Assembly (NCBI GenBank): GCA_023262945.1
Contig: JALQXY010000123.1
Coordinates: 1-33,220 of the forward strand
Length of the DNA stretch: 33,220 nt
DNA from: Rickettsiales bacterium
GTDB lineage: Bacteria > Pseudomonadota > Alphaproteobacteria > Rickettsiales > UBA1997
Direction of reading: 5' to 3'
Position numbers and translations under genes: made by a program
Notes under the pieces: model-generated
The model's input: only the letters and a program-made list of their open reading frames with translations
Database searches by the model: none
What the model was told of the DNA's origin: nothing
In this document: positions 15,403 through 24,815 of the stretch, in pieces
Layout of the letters: each line of letters begins with the position of its first letter
Numbering within the stretch: position 1 is the stretch's first letter

Positions 15403-16125
15403 ATGTCTAATTTTAACAATAAATCTTTTTCGTACGCGTCAGTTGCTAGTAAAGGCGTATCTTACGATTCTTCTTTAAGAGAATATATGCTTAAAGTTTA
15501 CAATCACATGGCTATAGCTCTTGGAATTTCAGGCCTGATTGCCCTTTTTGTAGCCAGCTCTTCTCAGCTTATGCAGGCAATTTTTACAACCCCTTTGTTT
15601 TGGTTGGTTGCTTTAGCGCCGCTTGGCTTTGTGATGTTTTTTAGTTATAAATTAAATTCAATTTCAGCAGCGCAAGCTAAAAAATATTTATATATTTATT
15701 CAGCGCTAATGGGGCTTTCTTTGTCCAGTATTTTTATAGCCTATACCGCTGCAAGTATAACTCGCGTCTTTTTTGTAACCGCTTCGGTTTTTGGAGCTAT
15801 GAGCATTTATGGCTATACAACTAAAAAAGACCTAACTTCATTCGGCTCCTTTCTAATCATGGGCTTGTTTGCTGTTCTTATATCTATGGTAGTAAATATA
15901 TTCTTAAAAAGCCCTGCTCTTTACTTCGCAATATCAATAATAGGATCTTTGATATTTATTGGCTTGACTGCTTATGATACTCAAAAAATAAAGCAGTCAT
16001 ATTATCAATTCGCTGGCAATGGTGAGGCTACAAGCAAAATGGCGGTGGTTGGGGCATTAAGTCTTTATATGGATTTCATTAACTTATTTATCATGATGCT
16101 TCGTCTTTTTGGCGAAAGAAGGTAA
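15403..16125 (+). CDS. Bax inhibitor-1 / YccA family membrane protein
   Basis: This 240-residue protein has seven hydrophobic segments and belongs to the BI-1/YccA/YbhL family of inner-membrane proteins. Recognisable parts are SLREYMLKVYNHMAIALG before the first helix, SALMGLSLSSIFIAYT in the middle, and the C-terminal GLTAYDTQKIKQSY followed by GALSLYMDFINLFIMMLRLF, which is the family signature. Relatives modulate the membrane protease FtsH or leak Ca2+, but no role can be given here. It is followed by the complex I accessory subunit gene 14 bp downstream. Confidence 0.93.
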   Translation: MSNFNNKSFSYASVASKGVSYDSSLREYMLKVYNHMAIALGISGLIALFVASSSQLMQAIFTTPLFWLVALAPLGFVMFFSYKLNSISAAQAKKYLYIYSALMGLSLSSIFIAYTAASITRVFFVTASVFGAMSIYGYTTKKDLTSFGSFLIMGLFAVLISMVVNIFLKSPALYFAISIIGSLIFIGLTAYDTQKIKQSYYQFAGNGEATSKMAVVGALSLYMDFINLFIMMLRLFGERR

Positions 16126-16139
16126 TTTTGACAAGGTAA

Positions 16140-16433
16140 ATGAAATTAATAATATACCAAAACTCAAAATCCGCCACTCAATCGGGCAAGTCTAATGCTG
16201 GAAAGTGGATGGCTAAAGTTTTTGATAGTGACGATGCTAGATTTAAAGAGCCTTTAATGGGATGGATATCTGCTAACGATACTAGCTCGCAATTAAAGTA
16301 TAGATTTGCGAGCAAAGATCTAGCTGTGAAATTTGCAAAAAAGCATAATTTTGATTATGTTGTGCATGAATTAAATAGTTCGCATATAAAAGCCAAGTCG
16401 TATTCGGCAAATTTTACACGACCAATTCTTTAA
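16140..16433 (+). CDS. Complex I accessory subunit, NDUFS4-like (ETC_C1 family)
   Basis: This 97-residue protein matches the small family related to mitochondrial NDUFS4, found in alphaproteobacteria and mitochondria. The landmarks are AGKWMAKVFDSDDARFKEPL and GWISANDTSSQLKYRF (residues 22-62), then FASKDLAVKFAKKHNFDYVV. It binds the peripheral arm of NADH dehydrogenase near the flavin and iron-sulfur subunits. nuoG in the same window fits, although the two are on opposite strands and 3.4 kb apart. This family is a good lineage marker for alphaproteobacteria. Confidence 0.85.
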   Translation: MKLIIYQNSKSATQSGKSNAGKWMAKVFDSDDARFKEPLMGWISANDTSSQLKYRFASKDLAVKFAKKHNFDYVVHELNSSHIKAKSYSANFTRPIL

Positions 16434-16446
16434 AAATTATCAATCA

Positions 16447-17673
16447 ATGACTCAAATTACAGATTTGCTGGCAAATCAAATTAACAATAAACAAGGGTCA
16501 TTGATTGCTTTTTTTGAGCAAGAGTTCAATAAAACTCCGGCCCCATTATACAACTCAGTTGATATTAGAAATAGTGGTTTTAAAATTTCTGCAGTCGACA
16601 CTAACTGCTTTCCTGCCGGATTTAATAATTTATCATCATCTTCAATTAAAAAAGCGCAGAAGCAAGTTGCTATTTTTTTTGCAAAAAATTTTCCCGAAGC
16701 TAAAAATATTCTTATAATTCCCGAAAGTCATAGTCGCAATCTTAATTATCTACAAAATGTTTACAATTTGCAGATAATTTTGTCAAAAGTGGCCACGGTA
16801 AAAATTGGCACTTTGATTGAAGAAGTAAAGCAGCCTACTAGGTTAAAAACTTTCAAAAATGACGAAATAGAAATTCACCCAATAATCAATGAAGATGGTC
16901 GAGTATTTATTCATAACTTTGTCCCCGATGTTTTAATATTGAATAATGACTTGTCGGAAGGCTTGCCAAATGTTTTAAAAAAATGCAAAACCCCAATAAT
17001 TCCAAATCCAAATATTGGTTGGTATAATCGAAGCAAATTTAATCATTTTAAAGAATATAATAAAATTGCCAATCAAGTAGCTGAAATATTGGAGATAGAC
17101 CCATGGCTTATTTCAACTATTTTTGATGTTTGCGGTAATATAAATTTTAAAGAATCTATAGGCATTGATAACTTGGCGCAAAAAGTTGATGAATTGCTGC
17201 TAAATGTACAACAAAAATATCAACAACTAAATATAGACAAAGACCCTTATTGCTTTGTTAAGGCCGATAGTGGAACTTACGGCATGGCGGTTTGGCAAGT
17301 TAGATCCGCAGCTGATATTTTGGCTATTAACAAAAAAGATCGAAACAAGATGAATGTTACAAAGGGTTCCGTTATTAACACGAAAGTGATGATCCAAGAA
17401 GGCATACCTACGTTGCATAAAATTGATAAAATGGCTGCCGAATCTCTTATTTATATGATAAGTGGCGAGGTAGTTGGAAATTTATATCGAGTTAATAGTA
17501 ATCGTGACGAGATTAGTAGCTTAAATTCTGCAGGAGCTATTTTTTATGACGGTTTAGATGTTGATTCTTCAAGAATAACTCCTAAACAAGAAAAAGATAA
17601 CTTGTTAATTGCCAATAATCTTGTTTCTAAAATCGCATCCTTGGCAAGTGCTAGAGAAATTAAATTAACTTAA
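16447..17673 (+). CDS. gshA: Glutamate-cysteine ligase, GshA family (PF08886 type)
   Basis: This 408-residue protein resembles the proteobacterial GshA family, which makes gamma-glutamylcysteine, the first step of glutathione synthesis, and is not related to the E. coli enzyme. Typical segments are VDIRNSGFKISAVDTNCFPAG (from about residue 38), IPESHSRNLNYL, PNPNIGWYNRSKFNHF, FVKADSGTYGMAVW (near residue 272) and IQEGIPTLHKIDKMAAESLIY. The gene is followed after 2 bp by a class C26 peptidase gene, so they probably share a transcript. No gshB is in the window. The call is from remembered family sequence features, not a search. Confidence 0.88.
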   Translation: MTQITDLLANQINNKQGSLIAFFEQEFNKTPAPLYNSVDIRNSGFKISAVDTNCFPAGFNNLSSSSIKKAQKQVAIFFAKNFPEAKNILIIPESHSRNLNYLQNVYNLQIILSKVATVKIGTLIEEVKQPTRLKTFKNDEIEIHPIINEDGRVFIHNFVPDVLILNNDLSEGLPNVLKKCKTPIIPNPNIGWYNRSKFNHFKEYNKIANQVAEILEIDPWLISTIFDVCGNINFKESIGIDNLAQKVDELLLNVQQKYQQLNIDKDPYCFVKADSGTYGMAVWQVRSAADILAINKKDRNKMNVTKGSVINTKVMIQEGIPTLHKIDKMAAESLIYMISGEVVGNLYRVNSNRDEISSLNSAGAIFYDGLDVDSSRITPKQEKDNLLIANNLVSKIASLASAREIKLT

Positions 17674-17675
17674 AA

Positions 17676-18428
17676 ATGAAATCCAATAGGCCGGTTATAG
17701 GTATTGTTCCAGATTATAAAGAAGGCTCCAAAGATTCTTATTCGGTAAGAGATTTTTATGCACTAAGGATTAACTATGTTGAAGCGATTAATCACAATGG
17801 AGGTGCGGCAATTATTTTACCTTATGATTATGGCTTAATTGACGATTATCTTAATTCTATTGACGGGATATTGATTGTTGGCGGCTTTTTTGATATTAAT
17901 CCCAGAAGATATGGCGAAGAAACTCATCCCAAGACCAATCTCAACGAAGTGCGTGAAAATTTTGAATACAATATTGGGCAAAAGGCTTTAAAAAAGAATT
18001 TACCGTTTTTTGGTATATGCAATGGTATGCATTTGATAAATATACTACGCAATGGTAGCTCTATTCAGCATATACCAGATCATAAGCAATATATAGATCA
18101 TGAGCAAAAAAATATTCCAGGTTATGACGATTATTCCAAGCCATATCATGAGGTGCTTATAGAAAATGACTCGCAATTATCAAAAATAATAAAAGAAAGC
18201 AAGATTAAAACCAACTCTTCTCATCATCAAGCCGCTAAAAAAATAGGAAATAACTTGCAAATCGCTGCTAAAGCTTTTGATGGAATAATTGAGGCTATAG
18301 AAGATCCCAATCATCCTTTTTTACTTGGTATTCAATGGCATCCCGAATTTGACTCAGCACCAGCTGACAGTAGAATATTTCAATCTTTTATTGCGGCCGC
18401 TAAAATTTATAAACAAAATAATCGTTAA
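17676..18428 (+). CDS. Class I glutamine amidotransferase-like peptidase C26 (gamma-glutamyl hydrolase type)
   Basis: This 250-residue protein has the class I amidotransferase fold of the PuuD/gamma-glutamyl-GABA hydrolase group. The nucleophile is C115 in PFFGICNGMHLINIL, and the catalytic histidine and glutamate are in GIQWHPEFD near residues 218-226. The oxyanion region GILIVGGFFDINPRRYG is near residues 64-80. Enzymes of this group hydrolyse gamma-glutamyl amide bonds. It begins 2 bp after gshA, which makes a gamma-glutamyl bond, so it may act on a gamma-glutamyl peptide or amine. There is no synthetase domain, so it is not a biosynthetic amidotransferase subunit. Confidence 0.85.
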   Translation: MKSNRPVIGIVPDYKEGSKDSYSVRDFYALRINYVEAINHNGGAAIILPYDYGLIDDYLNSIDGILIVGGFFDINPRRYGEETHPKTNLNEVRENFEYNIGQKALKKNLPFFGICNGMHLINILRNGSSIQHIPDHKQYIDHEQKNIPGYDDYSKPYHEVLIENDSQLSKIIKESKIKTNSSHHQAAKKIGNNLQIAAKAFDGIIEAIEDPNHPFLLGIQWHPEFDSAPADSRIFQSFIAAAKIYKQNNR

Positions 18429-18437
18429 CTTTTGACA

Positions 18438-19166
18438 ATGTCTCAAATAAAATCTACAAGAGTAGCTAAGGTTATTGCTGACGCAGGATATTGTTCAAGA
18501 AGGCAGGCAGAATTGCTAATTGCCGAGGGTCGCGTGCAGGTTAATGGCAAAATAATAAATACTCCAGCAACCTTGATTAGCGACCAATCAATCAAAATTG
18601 ACAATAAGCTAATCAACCCCAAACAAGAGGTGGCTATGTGGATTTTTAACAAGCCCGCTGGCTATCTAACAACTAATAGCGATCCTAAAAATCGTAAAAC
18701 CATCTTTGATATATTGCCTTTAGACTTGCCAAGGGTTATAAGTGTTGGCCGTCTTGATTATAATAGCGAAGGATTATTATTGCTTACTACTAGCGGAGAT
18801 TTGGCGCGTCATATTGAGTTGCCAAAAACTGGCTGGATAAGAAAATATCGCGTACGCGTTCACGGAAAAATAAATCAAGCAAGGTTACAGAATTTAGTCA
18901 ATGGTATCACTGTTGATGGAGTTAGGTATAAATTTAGCGAGGTTTTTATAGAGCCAAATTCTGGCGCTAATACGTGGCTTAGAATTTCTTTGAAAGAAGG
19001 TAAAAATCGTGAAATAAGAAAAGTTATGGAAAGTTTAGGATTGCAAGTGAATAGATTGATAAGAGTTTCGTACGGATCTTTTAATTTAGGAAATTTAAAG
19101 CGTGGACAAATATTGCCAATTTCTAAAAAACAGTTGAAAAATTTTATACCAAAAGATTTGCTATAA
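18438..19166 (+). CDS. rluB: Ribosomal large subunit pseudouridine synthase, RluB/RsuA family
   Basis: This 242-residue enzyme isomerises uridine to pseudouridine in rRNA. The N-terminal S4 RNA-binding domain covers about residues 5-50 (RVAKVIADAGYCSRRQAELL). The catalytic domain follows with the family signature VGRLDYNSEGLLLLTTSGDL, in which D107 is the nucleophile, and ends with LKEGKNREIRKVMESLG and VNRLIRVSYG. The family includes RluB, RluE, RluF and RsuA; the S4 domain and length favour RluB (23S) or RsuA (16S). A TTG codon six bases upstream extends the frame, but the ATG at 18438 is the more natural start. It follows the C26 peptidase gene by 9 bp. Confidence 0.9.
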   Translation: MSQIKSTRVAKVIADAGYCSRRQAELLIAEGRVQVNGKIINTPATLISDQSIKIDNKLINPKQEVAMWIFNKPAGYLTTNSDPKNRKTIFDILPLDLPRVISVGRLDYNSEGLLLLTTSGDLARHIELPKTGWIRKYRVRVHGKINQARLQNLVNGITVDGVRYKFSEVFIEPNSGANTWLRISLKEGKNREIRKVMESLGLQVNRLIRVSYGSFNLGNLKRGQILPISKKQLKNFIPKDLL

Positions 19167-19220
19167 ATATATGATTTTTAGATCAGTTTTTAGGTGAAAT
19201 TAATTATTAAAATAAATCTC

Positions 19221-21803
19221 GTGACTGTAAAAAAGAATACTACAAATTATAATCATAAATTATCAGAGATCAAGTGGCAGAAAGCTTGGATAGAAAAAGA
19301 TGTATTTAAATTCAACAAAATATCAAATAAGGAAAAATATTATGTTCTTGAAATGTTTCCTTATCCTTCGGGAAGGATACATGTAGGGCATTTGCGTAAT
19401 TATGCAATTGGCGATGCTATTGCCCGCTTCAAAAGAATGCAAGGTTATAATGTGTTACATCCTATGGGGTTTGATTCTTTTGGCTTGCCTGCTGAAAATG
19501 CTGCTCTTGAGCACAAAATTCACCCTAAAGATTGGACTTTAAAAAATATTGAAATCATGCGAGGCAGTCTAAAATCAATGGGGTTGTCAATTGATTGGTC
19601 TCGTGAAATTGCAACATGCTTGCCAAGTTATTTTAAGCATGAGCAAAAAATGTTTATTGATTTTGTCAAAAATAACTTGGCTTATCAAAAAGAGTCAGAA
19701 GTTAACTGGGATCCAGTTGATAAAACTGTTTTAGCCAATGAGCAAGTGATAGATGGTAAAGGATGGAGAAGCGGCGCCTTGGTAGAAAAAAAGAAGCTTA
19801 AGCAGTGGTTTTTACGCGTTTCACAATTTAGTGACGAATTATTGTCTGAATTAAAGAATCTTAAAGGATGGGATAGCCGTATCTTATCGATGCAAGAAAA
19901 ATGGATTGGTAAAAGTGAAGGGTTAGAGATTGAGTTTGATATTGTTGATAAATCAGAAAAGATAAAAATATACACCACTAGAGCCGATACAATTTTTGGC
20001 GCCTCTTTTTTGGCGATCGCTCCAGATCATCCTATGTCCATAGAAATTGCCAAAAATAATAAAGACGCTCAAAAATTCATTGATCAATGCAAAAAATCAT
20101 CTGTTGACACTCAGACAATGGAGACACAAGAAAAAAAAGGATTCAAAACTAATCTTAAAGCTAAAAATCCTTTAAGCGGCGATTATATAGATATTTATAT
20201 AGCTAATTTTGTCTTAATGGATTATGGTTGCGGAGCTATTTTTGGCTGCCCTGCTCACGATGAAAGGGATTTTGATTTTGCTAAAAAATATAATTTGCCA
20301 ATAACTCAGGTCGTTGAAACCAAAGAAAAAGCTCCCTTACCTTTTAACCAAGATGGAAGATTAATAAATTCTCAAATGTTAGACGGGTTAACATCTTTTG
20401 AAGCCAAAGAAAAGGTTTTTGATATTTTGTCAAAAGAAAATAGGGCAACAAAGAAAACAAATTATAAATTGCGTGACTGGGGAATTTCTAGGCAAAGATA
20501 TTGGGGTGCGCCAATTCCTATACTTTACTTGGAAGATGGTCGTGTTGTAACGGTTCCAGACGAGCAACTGCCCGTTGAATTGCCGGAAGATCCAATATTT
20601 GATGGCAATGGCAATCCTTTAGCCAATCACAAAACATGGAAATATACAAATTATATTGATAAAGATGGTAAGGAGTTAAGAGCGATACGCGAAACTGATA
20701 GTTTTGATACTTTTTTTGAAAGCTCTTGGTACTTCTTGCGATTCATTAATCCTGCAAATGACGATATTGCTTTTGATAAGAAATTGGTCAATGAATTAAT
20801 GCCGGTTGATCAATATATTGGAGGTATTGAGCATGCTGTTTTGCACTTACTTTATGCTAGATTCTTTACTAAGGCTCTAAAAAAATGTGGATATTTAGAT
20901 TTTGACGAGCCTTTTAAAAATGTTTTAACTCAAGGCATGGTTTGCCATCAAACTTTTAAGGACAAAAATGGCAAATGGCTTTATCCAGGTGATATTGATA
21001 AAAAGGATGGTAAATTCTATAACATCAACAGTCAAGAAGAGGTCATTGCTGGGCGCAGCGAAAAAATGAGCAAATCAAAGAAAAATATCATCGAACCATC
21101 TCATATAATAGATGCTTATGGCGCGGACACGGCGCGATTATTTGTGCTTTCTGACTCTCCGCCAGAAAGAGATATAGAATGGCTTGATAGTGGCGTTAAT
21201 GGTTGTTGGGTTTATATAAATCGGCTTTGGAGATTATTTTCCAATTTCTTGCTTGATTTGGATGTTAAAAATTTATCTTCTGATATAGAATTTAATAATA
21301 TTAAAGATTCTAAGGCTCAGGAAATTATTAAGTTAACTCATAAAACAATAGCAAAAACTCAAGAAGATTACAATAATAAGTTGTTTAATGTTGTAATTGC
21401 TAAAATTCGAGAATTTTCTAACGCTCTGGAAAAGATTTCTGTGCAAAATAATGAGCAGTCACAAGCAATGTTTTTTGCTTTGAAGTCTTTATCTATAATA
21501 ATTGCCCCAATAATGCCTCATTTGGCTGAAGAGTTATGGCAAAAATTAGGATTTAAAGATTTGGTTGTTAATCAATTATATCCAAAATATGACTCTAATC
21601 TTATTATTGACGATGAAATTGGTATAGCTTTACAAGTTTGTGGCAAATTGCGTGCTGTAATTAAAGCTAAAAAAGATACGCCAAAATCTGATATAGAGAA
21701 AATGGCTCTTGCCAATGAAAATGTTCAAAAATTTATCAATGACAAAGAAATTAAAAAGATAATAATTGTGCCTAATAAATTGGTGAATATTGTTGCAATT
21801 TAA
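19221..21803 (+). CDS. leuS: Leucyl-tRNA synthetase
   Basis: This enzyme attaches leucine to tRNA-Leu. The class I signature HVGH (in PYPSGRIHVGHLRNYAIGDA) is close to the N-terminus, and KMSKSKKN lies near position 21065. The editing domain inserted in the catalytic core holds ARADTIFGASFLAIAPDHP-type and GCGAIFGCPAHDERDFDFAKKY blocks, and the leucine-specific insert and WESSWYF-like FFESSWYFLRF are present. Starting at 19221 gives 860 residues, a usual length. A GTG at 19194 would add nine hydrophobic residues; neither GTG has a Shine-Dalgarno sequence, and 19221 is chosen because homologues start close to the YNHKLSEIKWQKAW segment. Confidence 0.97.
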   Translation: MTVKKNTTNYNHKLSEIKWQKAWIEKDVFKFNKISNKEKYYVLEMFPYPSGRIHVGHLRNYAIGDAIARFKRMQGYNVLHPMGFDSFGLPAENAALEHKIHPKDWTLKNIEIMRGSLKSMGLSIDWSREIATCLPSYFKHEQKMFIDFVKNNLAYQKESEVNWDPVDKTVLANEQVIDGKGWRSGALVEKKKLKQWFLRVSQFSDELLSELKNLKGWDSRILSMQEKWIGKSEGLEIEFDIVDKSEKIKIYTTRADTIFGASFLAIAPDHPMSIEIAKNNKDAQKFIDQCKKSSVDTQTMETQEKKGFKTNLKAKNPLSGDYIDIYIANFVLMDYGCGAIFGCPAHDERDFDFAKKYNLPITQVVETKEKAPLPFNQDGRLINSQMLDGLTSFEAKEKVFDILSKENRATKKTNYKLRDWGISRQRYWGAPIPILYLEDGRVVTVPDEQLPVELPEDPIFDGNGNPLANHKTWKYTNYIDKDGKELRAIRETDSFDTFFESSWYFLRFINPANDDIAFDKKLVNELMPVDQYIGGIEHAVLHLLYARFFTKALKKCGYLDFDEPFKNVLTQGMVCHQTFKDKNGKWLYPGDIDKKDGKFYNINSQEEVIAGRSEKMSKSKKNIIEPSHIIDAYGADTARLFVLSDSPPERDIEWLDSGVNGCWVYINRLWRLFSNFLLDLDVKNLSSDIEFNNIKDSKAQEIIKLTHKTIAKTQEDYNNKLFNVVIAKIREFSNALEKISVQNNEQSQAMFFALKSLSIIIAPIMPHLAEELWQKLGFKDLVVNQLYPKYDSNLIIDDEIGIALQVCGKLRAVIKAKKDTPKSDIEKMALANENVQKFINDKEIKKIIIVPNKLVNIVAI

Positions 21804-21830
21804 CTAAATTTCTTCAATTGGAAAAAGATA

Positions 21831-23723
21831 ATGATATTAGATAATGTAAATTTTCCTAGCGACTTAAAGGGTCTCAATATGTCTCAATTGAAGCAATTGG
21901 CTGATGAATTGCGTTTAAAAACTGTAAATTCCGTAGCGCAAACAGGCGGTCATTTGGGTGCTGGATTGGGCGTTGTTGAATTAAGCTGCGCTTTGCATTA
22001 TGTTTTTAACGCGCCTTACGATAGATTAATCTGGGATGTTGGTCATCAAGCTTATCCGCATAAAATTCTTACTGGGCGCAAAAATCAAATAACTACAATT
22101 CGACAAGCTAATGGCCTATCTGGCTTTACCAAAAGATCAGAAAGCGAATATGATCCATTTGGTGCCGGACATAGTTCAACATCTATCTCTGCCGCACTGG
22201 GAATGGCGGTGGCAAAAAAAGGCAAAAAAGGTAGATATAACAATATTGCGGTAATAGGCGATGGTGCTATGTCGGCAGGTATGGCCTTTGAAGCTTTAAA
22301 TAATGCTGGAGCCTTAGACGATAAATTTTATAAAAATAATCGACTAATTGTTATTTTAAATGACAATGATATGTCTATAGCTCCTCCAACGGGGGCCTTT
22401 TCTAATTATTTATCTCGCTTAGCTTCTTCTAAATCTTATCTTAAGATTCGTGATTTTTCTAAAAAATTAATTCACAAATTGCCAAATGCAATTGGCAAAT
22501 ACCCGCGTAAATTTGAAAAAGCGGCCAAGGACTGGTGGATGGGAGGCAATATTTTTGAAGAGCTTGGATTTTATTATATCGGAGTGGTTGATGGTCATAA
22601 TTTAGATGTCTTAGTGCCAATTTTACAAAATATTCGAGATAATAAATCTCCAGATCCAATTTTAATCCATATAGCTACAGAGAAAGGTCGTGGCTATAAT
22701 GATATAATTAAAAGTTCAGATAAATTGCACGCCGTTGCTAAATTTGATCCCAAAACTGGAGAGCAATTTAAATCTAAATCAACGCGCCCTAGCTATTCTG
22801 AGGTTTTTGGTCGTAAATTAAGCATATTGGCTAAAAATGATAAGAAAATCCACGCCATTACAGCTGCAATGCCAAGTGGTACGGGTTTGGATATTTTTGC
22901 CAAAGAGTATCCTGATAGAATTTTTGATGTTGGTATAGCTGAGCAGCATGCTGTAACATTTGCCGCTGGAATGTCGTGCGAAAATATAAAGCCTTATGTA
23001 GCGATCTATTCAACATTTCTGCAAAGAGCTTATGATCAAATTGTTCATGATGTTGCTATACAAAAGCTACCGGTAAGATTTTGCATTGATCGCGCTGGTT
23101 TTGTTGGCGCTGATGGAGCAACGCATGCTGGGTCTTTTGATATCGCTTATCTTATAAATTTGCCAAATTTTATATTGATGGCGCCAAGCAATGGACAAGA
23201 ATTGGTTAAAATGCTTAATACTAGCAATCAAATTGACCAAAATCCTTGCGCCATAAGATATCCGCGTGGCGAATGCGAAAATAATATTAATTATGATGAC
23301 GAAGAAATATTAGAAATCGGCAAAGCTAAAATTATAAAAAAAGGATCCGAGGTAGCAATATTATCATATGGAGCTATTCTATCCAATGTTATTGCAGCCG
23401 TTGAGCAATTAAAGCAGAAAAATATTGCACCCACCGTTGTTGATATGAGATTCGCTAAGCCGTTTGATAAAAAGTTGGTAAATAACCTAGTCAAAGATCA
23501 TAAAGTTATGATAACAATAGAAGAAGGCGCTATCGGAGGCTTTGGTAGCATTCTTGTTAATTATCTTCATGATGAGGGATTGGTTGAAAAATACAATCTT
23601 AGATTGCGTTCTTTATTTATGACTGATAAATTTATCGATCATGATTCGCAGCAAAATATGCAAAAAAAATCTAATCTTGATGCAGATTCAATTGTTAATA
23701 TTATTGAAAAATTAACTAAATGA
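21831..23723 (+). CDS. dxs: 1-deoxy-D-xylulose-5-phosphate synthase
   Basis: This 630-residue thiamine-diphosphate enzyme condenses pyruvate and glyceraldehyde 3-phosphate, the first step of the MEP isoprenoid pathway. The TPP-binding motif begins with GDGAMSAGMAFEALNNAG near residue 143 and continues with NDNDMSIAPPTGA. The active-site His region is QTGGHLGAGLGVVEL near residue 37. The transketolase middle domain carries FDVGIAEQHAVTFAAGMS near residue 365, with the catalytic glutamate. The gene starts 27 bp after leuS and has a GGAAA-like sequence before its ATG. Presence of dxs sets this organism apart from Rickettsia, which lacks the MEP pathway. Confidence 0.97.
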   Translation: MILDNVNFPSDLKGLNMSQLKQLADELRLKTVNSVAQTGGHLGAGLGVVELSCALHYVFNAPYDRLIWDVGHQAYPHKILTGRKNQITTIRQANGLSGFTKRSESEYDPFGAGHSSTSISAALGMAVAKKGKKGRYNNIAVIGDGAMSAGMAFEALNNAGALDDKFYKNNRLIVILNDNDMSIAPPTGAFSNYLSRLASSKSYLKIRDFSKKLIHKLPNAIGKYPRKFEKAAKDWWMGGNIFEELGFYYIGVVDGHNLDVLVPILQNIRDNKSPDPILIHIATEKGRGYNDIIKSSDKLHAVAKFDPKTGEQFKSKSTRPSYSEVFGRKLSILAKNDKKIHAITAAMPSGTGLDIFAKEYPDRIFDVGIAEQHAVTFAAGMSCENIKPYVAIYSTFLQRAYDQIVHDVAIQKLPVRFCIDRAGFVGADGATHAGSFDIAYLINLPNFILMAPSNGQELVKMLNTSNQIDQNPCAIRYPRGECENNINYDDEEILEIGKAKIIKKGSEVAILSYGAILSNVIAAVEQLKQKNIAPTVVDMRFAKPFDKKLVNNLVKDHKVMITIEEGAIGGFGSILVNYLHDEGLVEKYNLRLRSLFMTDKFIDHDSQQNMQKKSNLDADSIVNIIEKLTK

Positions 23724-23755
23724 TTTGCAGGAGTCTTTTAAAGTTAAAAATCCAA

Positions 23756-23777
23756 TTAAAGATTAGATTTGGTATTA
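23756..23777 (+). repeat. Short dispersed repeat, copy 3
   Basis: TTAAAGATTAGATTTGGTAT and the next TA recur with few changes at 9071-9092 and, inverted, at 10615-10633. Here it ends 22 bp upstream of the asd start codon, where it could be part of a promoter. Function unknown. Confidence 0.35.
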
Positions 23778-23799
23778 TTAATAATTATTTTTTCATAAA

Positions 23800-24813
23800 A
23801 TGAGTAGAAAAATAGCGGTGGTTGGTGCCACTGGAAATGTTGGTCGTGAAATATTAAATATTTTAGCAGAAAGAAAATTCCCAGCTTCAGAGGTTGTTGC
23901 TTTGGCATCGCAAAGCTCTGCGGGTAAAAAAGTTTCTTATGGCGACAATGAGCTAACGGTGCAAGTTTTAGATCATTACGATTTTAATGGTACCAAGATA
24001 GCTTTATTTTCTCCTGGTGGCAAGGTTTCAGCTCAGCATGCGCCTAGAGCTGCCAAAGCTGGTTGTGTTGTTATCGATAATACTTCACATTTTCGCATGC
24101 ATGATAATGTTCCTTTGATAGTTCCAGAGGTCAATCCGAAGGCTTTAAAAGATTATAATAAGTCAAATATAATTGCTAATCCTAATTGCTCAACAATTCA
24201 AATGGTTGTAGCATTGAAGCCGTTGCACGATATTGCTAAAATTAAGAGAGTAGTTGTTTCTACTTATCAAGCAGTTTCTGGTGGAGGAAAAGAAGCAATG
24301 GATGAGCTTTACAATTCGACCAAAAAAATCTATCATAATGAAATTGTGGAGCCAAAAAAATTTAGCAAACGCATAGCGTTTAATGTTATTCCGCAGATAG
24401 ATGTTTTTATGGATGATGGATACACCAAAGAAGAATGGAAAATGAAAGTGGAGACAAAAAAAATACTTGATCCAGATATAGCTATTGAAGTTACTTGCGT
24501 TAGAGTGCCGGTTTTTAATTGTCATAGCGAGGCCGTTAATATAGAATTTGAAAATGAAATTTCAGTAGAAGAGGCGCGAGAAGCTCTGGAAGAGTCTGAT
24601 GGAGTTTTAGTAATTGATCGTCCCGAGGAGATGAAATTTGCTACTCCAGTCGAATGTTCGACTCAAGATCCAACTTTTGTATCAAGAATTCGCAAAGATA
24701 ATTCTATAAAAAACGGCCTTTCTATGTGGATAGTGGCTGATAATTTAAGAAAAGGTGCGGCATTAAATGCGGTACAAATCGCCGAATTATTGGTAAAAGA
24801 TTACGGTTTGTAA
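23800..24813 (+). CDS. asd: Aspartate-semialdehyde dehydrogenase
   Basis: This 337-residue enzyme makes aspartate semialdehyde from aspartyl phosphate, a precursor of diaminopimelate (cell wall), lysine and threonine. The NADPH-binding GATGNVGRE is at residues 9-17, the phosphate-binding FSPGGKVS near residue 70, and the catalytic C130 is in NPNCSTIQM. The block VSTYQAVSGGGKEAMDEL and the substrate-binding CVRVPVFNCHSEAVNIEFE follow. Length and motifs are complete. It is convergent with the hisC-like gene (2 bp between stops). The need for diaminopimelate suggests peptidoglycan synthesis is retained. Confidence 0.96.
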   Translation: MSRKIAVVGATGNVGREILNILAERKFPASEVVALASQSSAGKKVSYGDNELTVQVLDHYDFNGTKIALFSPGGKVSAQHAPRAAKAGCVVIDNTSHFRMHDNVPLIVPEVNPKALKDYNKSNIIANPNCSTIQMVVALKPLHDIAKIKRVVVSTYQAVSGGGKEAMDELYNSTKKIYHNEIVEPKKFSKRIAFNVIPQIDVFMDDGYTKEEWKMKVETKKILDPDIAIEVTCVRVPVFNCHSEAVNIEFENEISVEEAREALEESDGVLVIDRPEEMKFATPVECSTQDPTFVSRIRKDNSIKNGLSMWIVADNLRKGAALNAVQIAELLVKDYGL

Positions 24814-24815
24814 TC

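Noticed and set aside
18432..18437. TTG start for rluB
   Set aside because: An ATG six bases later in the same frame is a better start.
24190..24525. 111-codon minus-strand open frame inside asd
   Set aside because: It is antisense to well-conserved asd codons and its product shows no family features.
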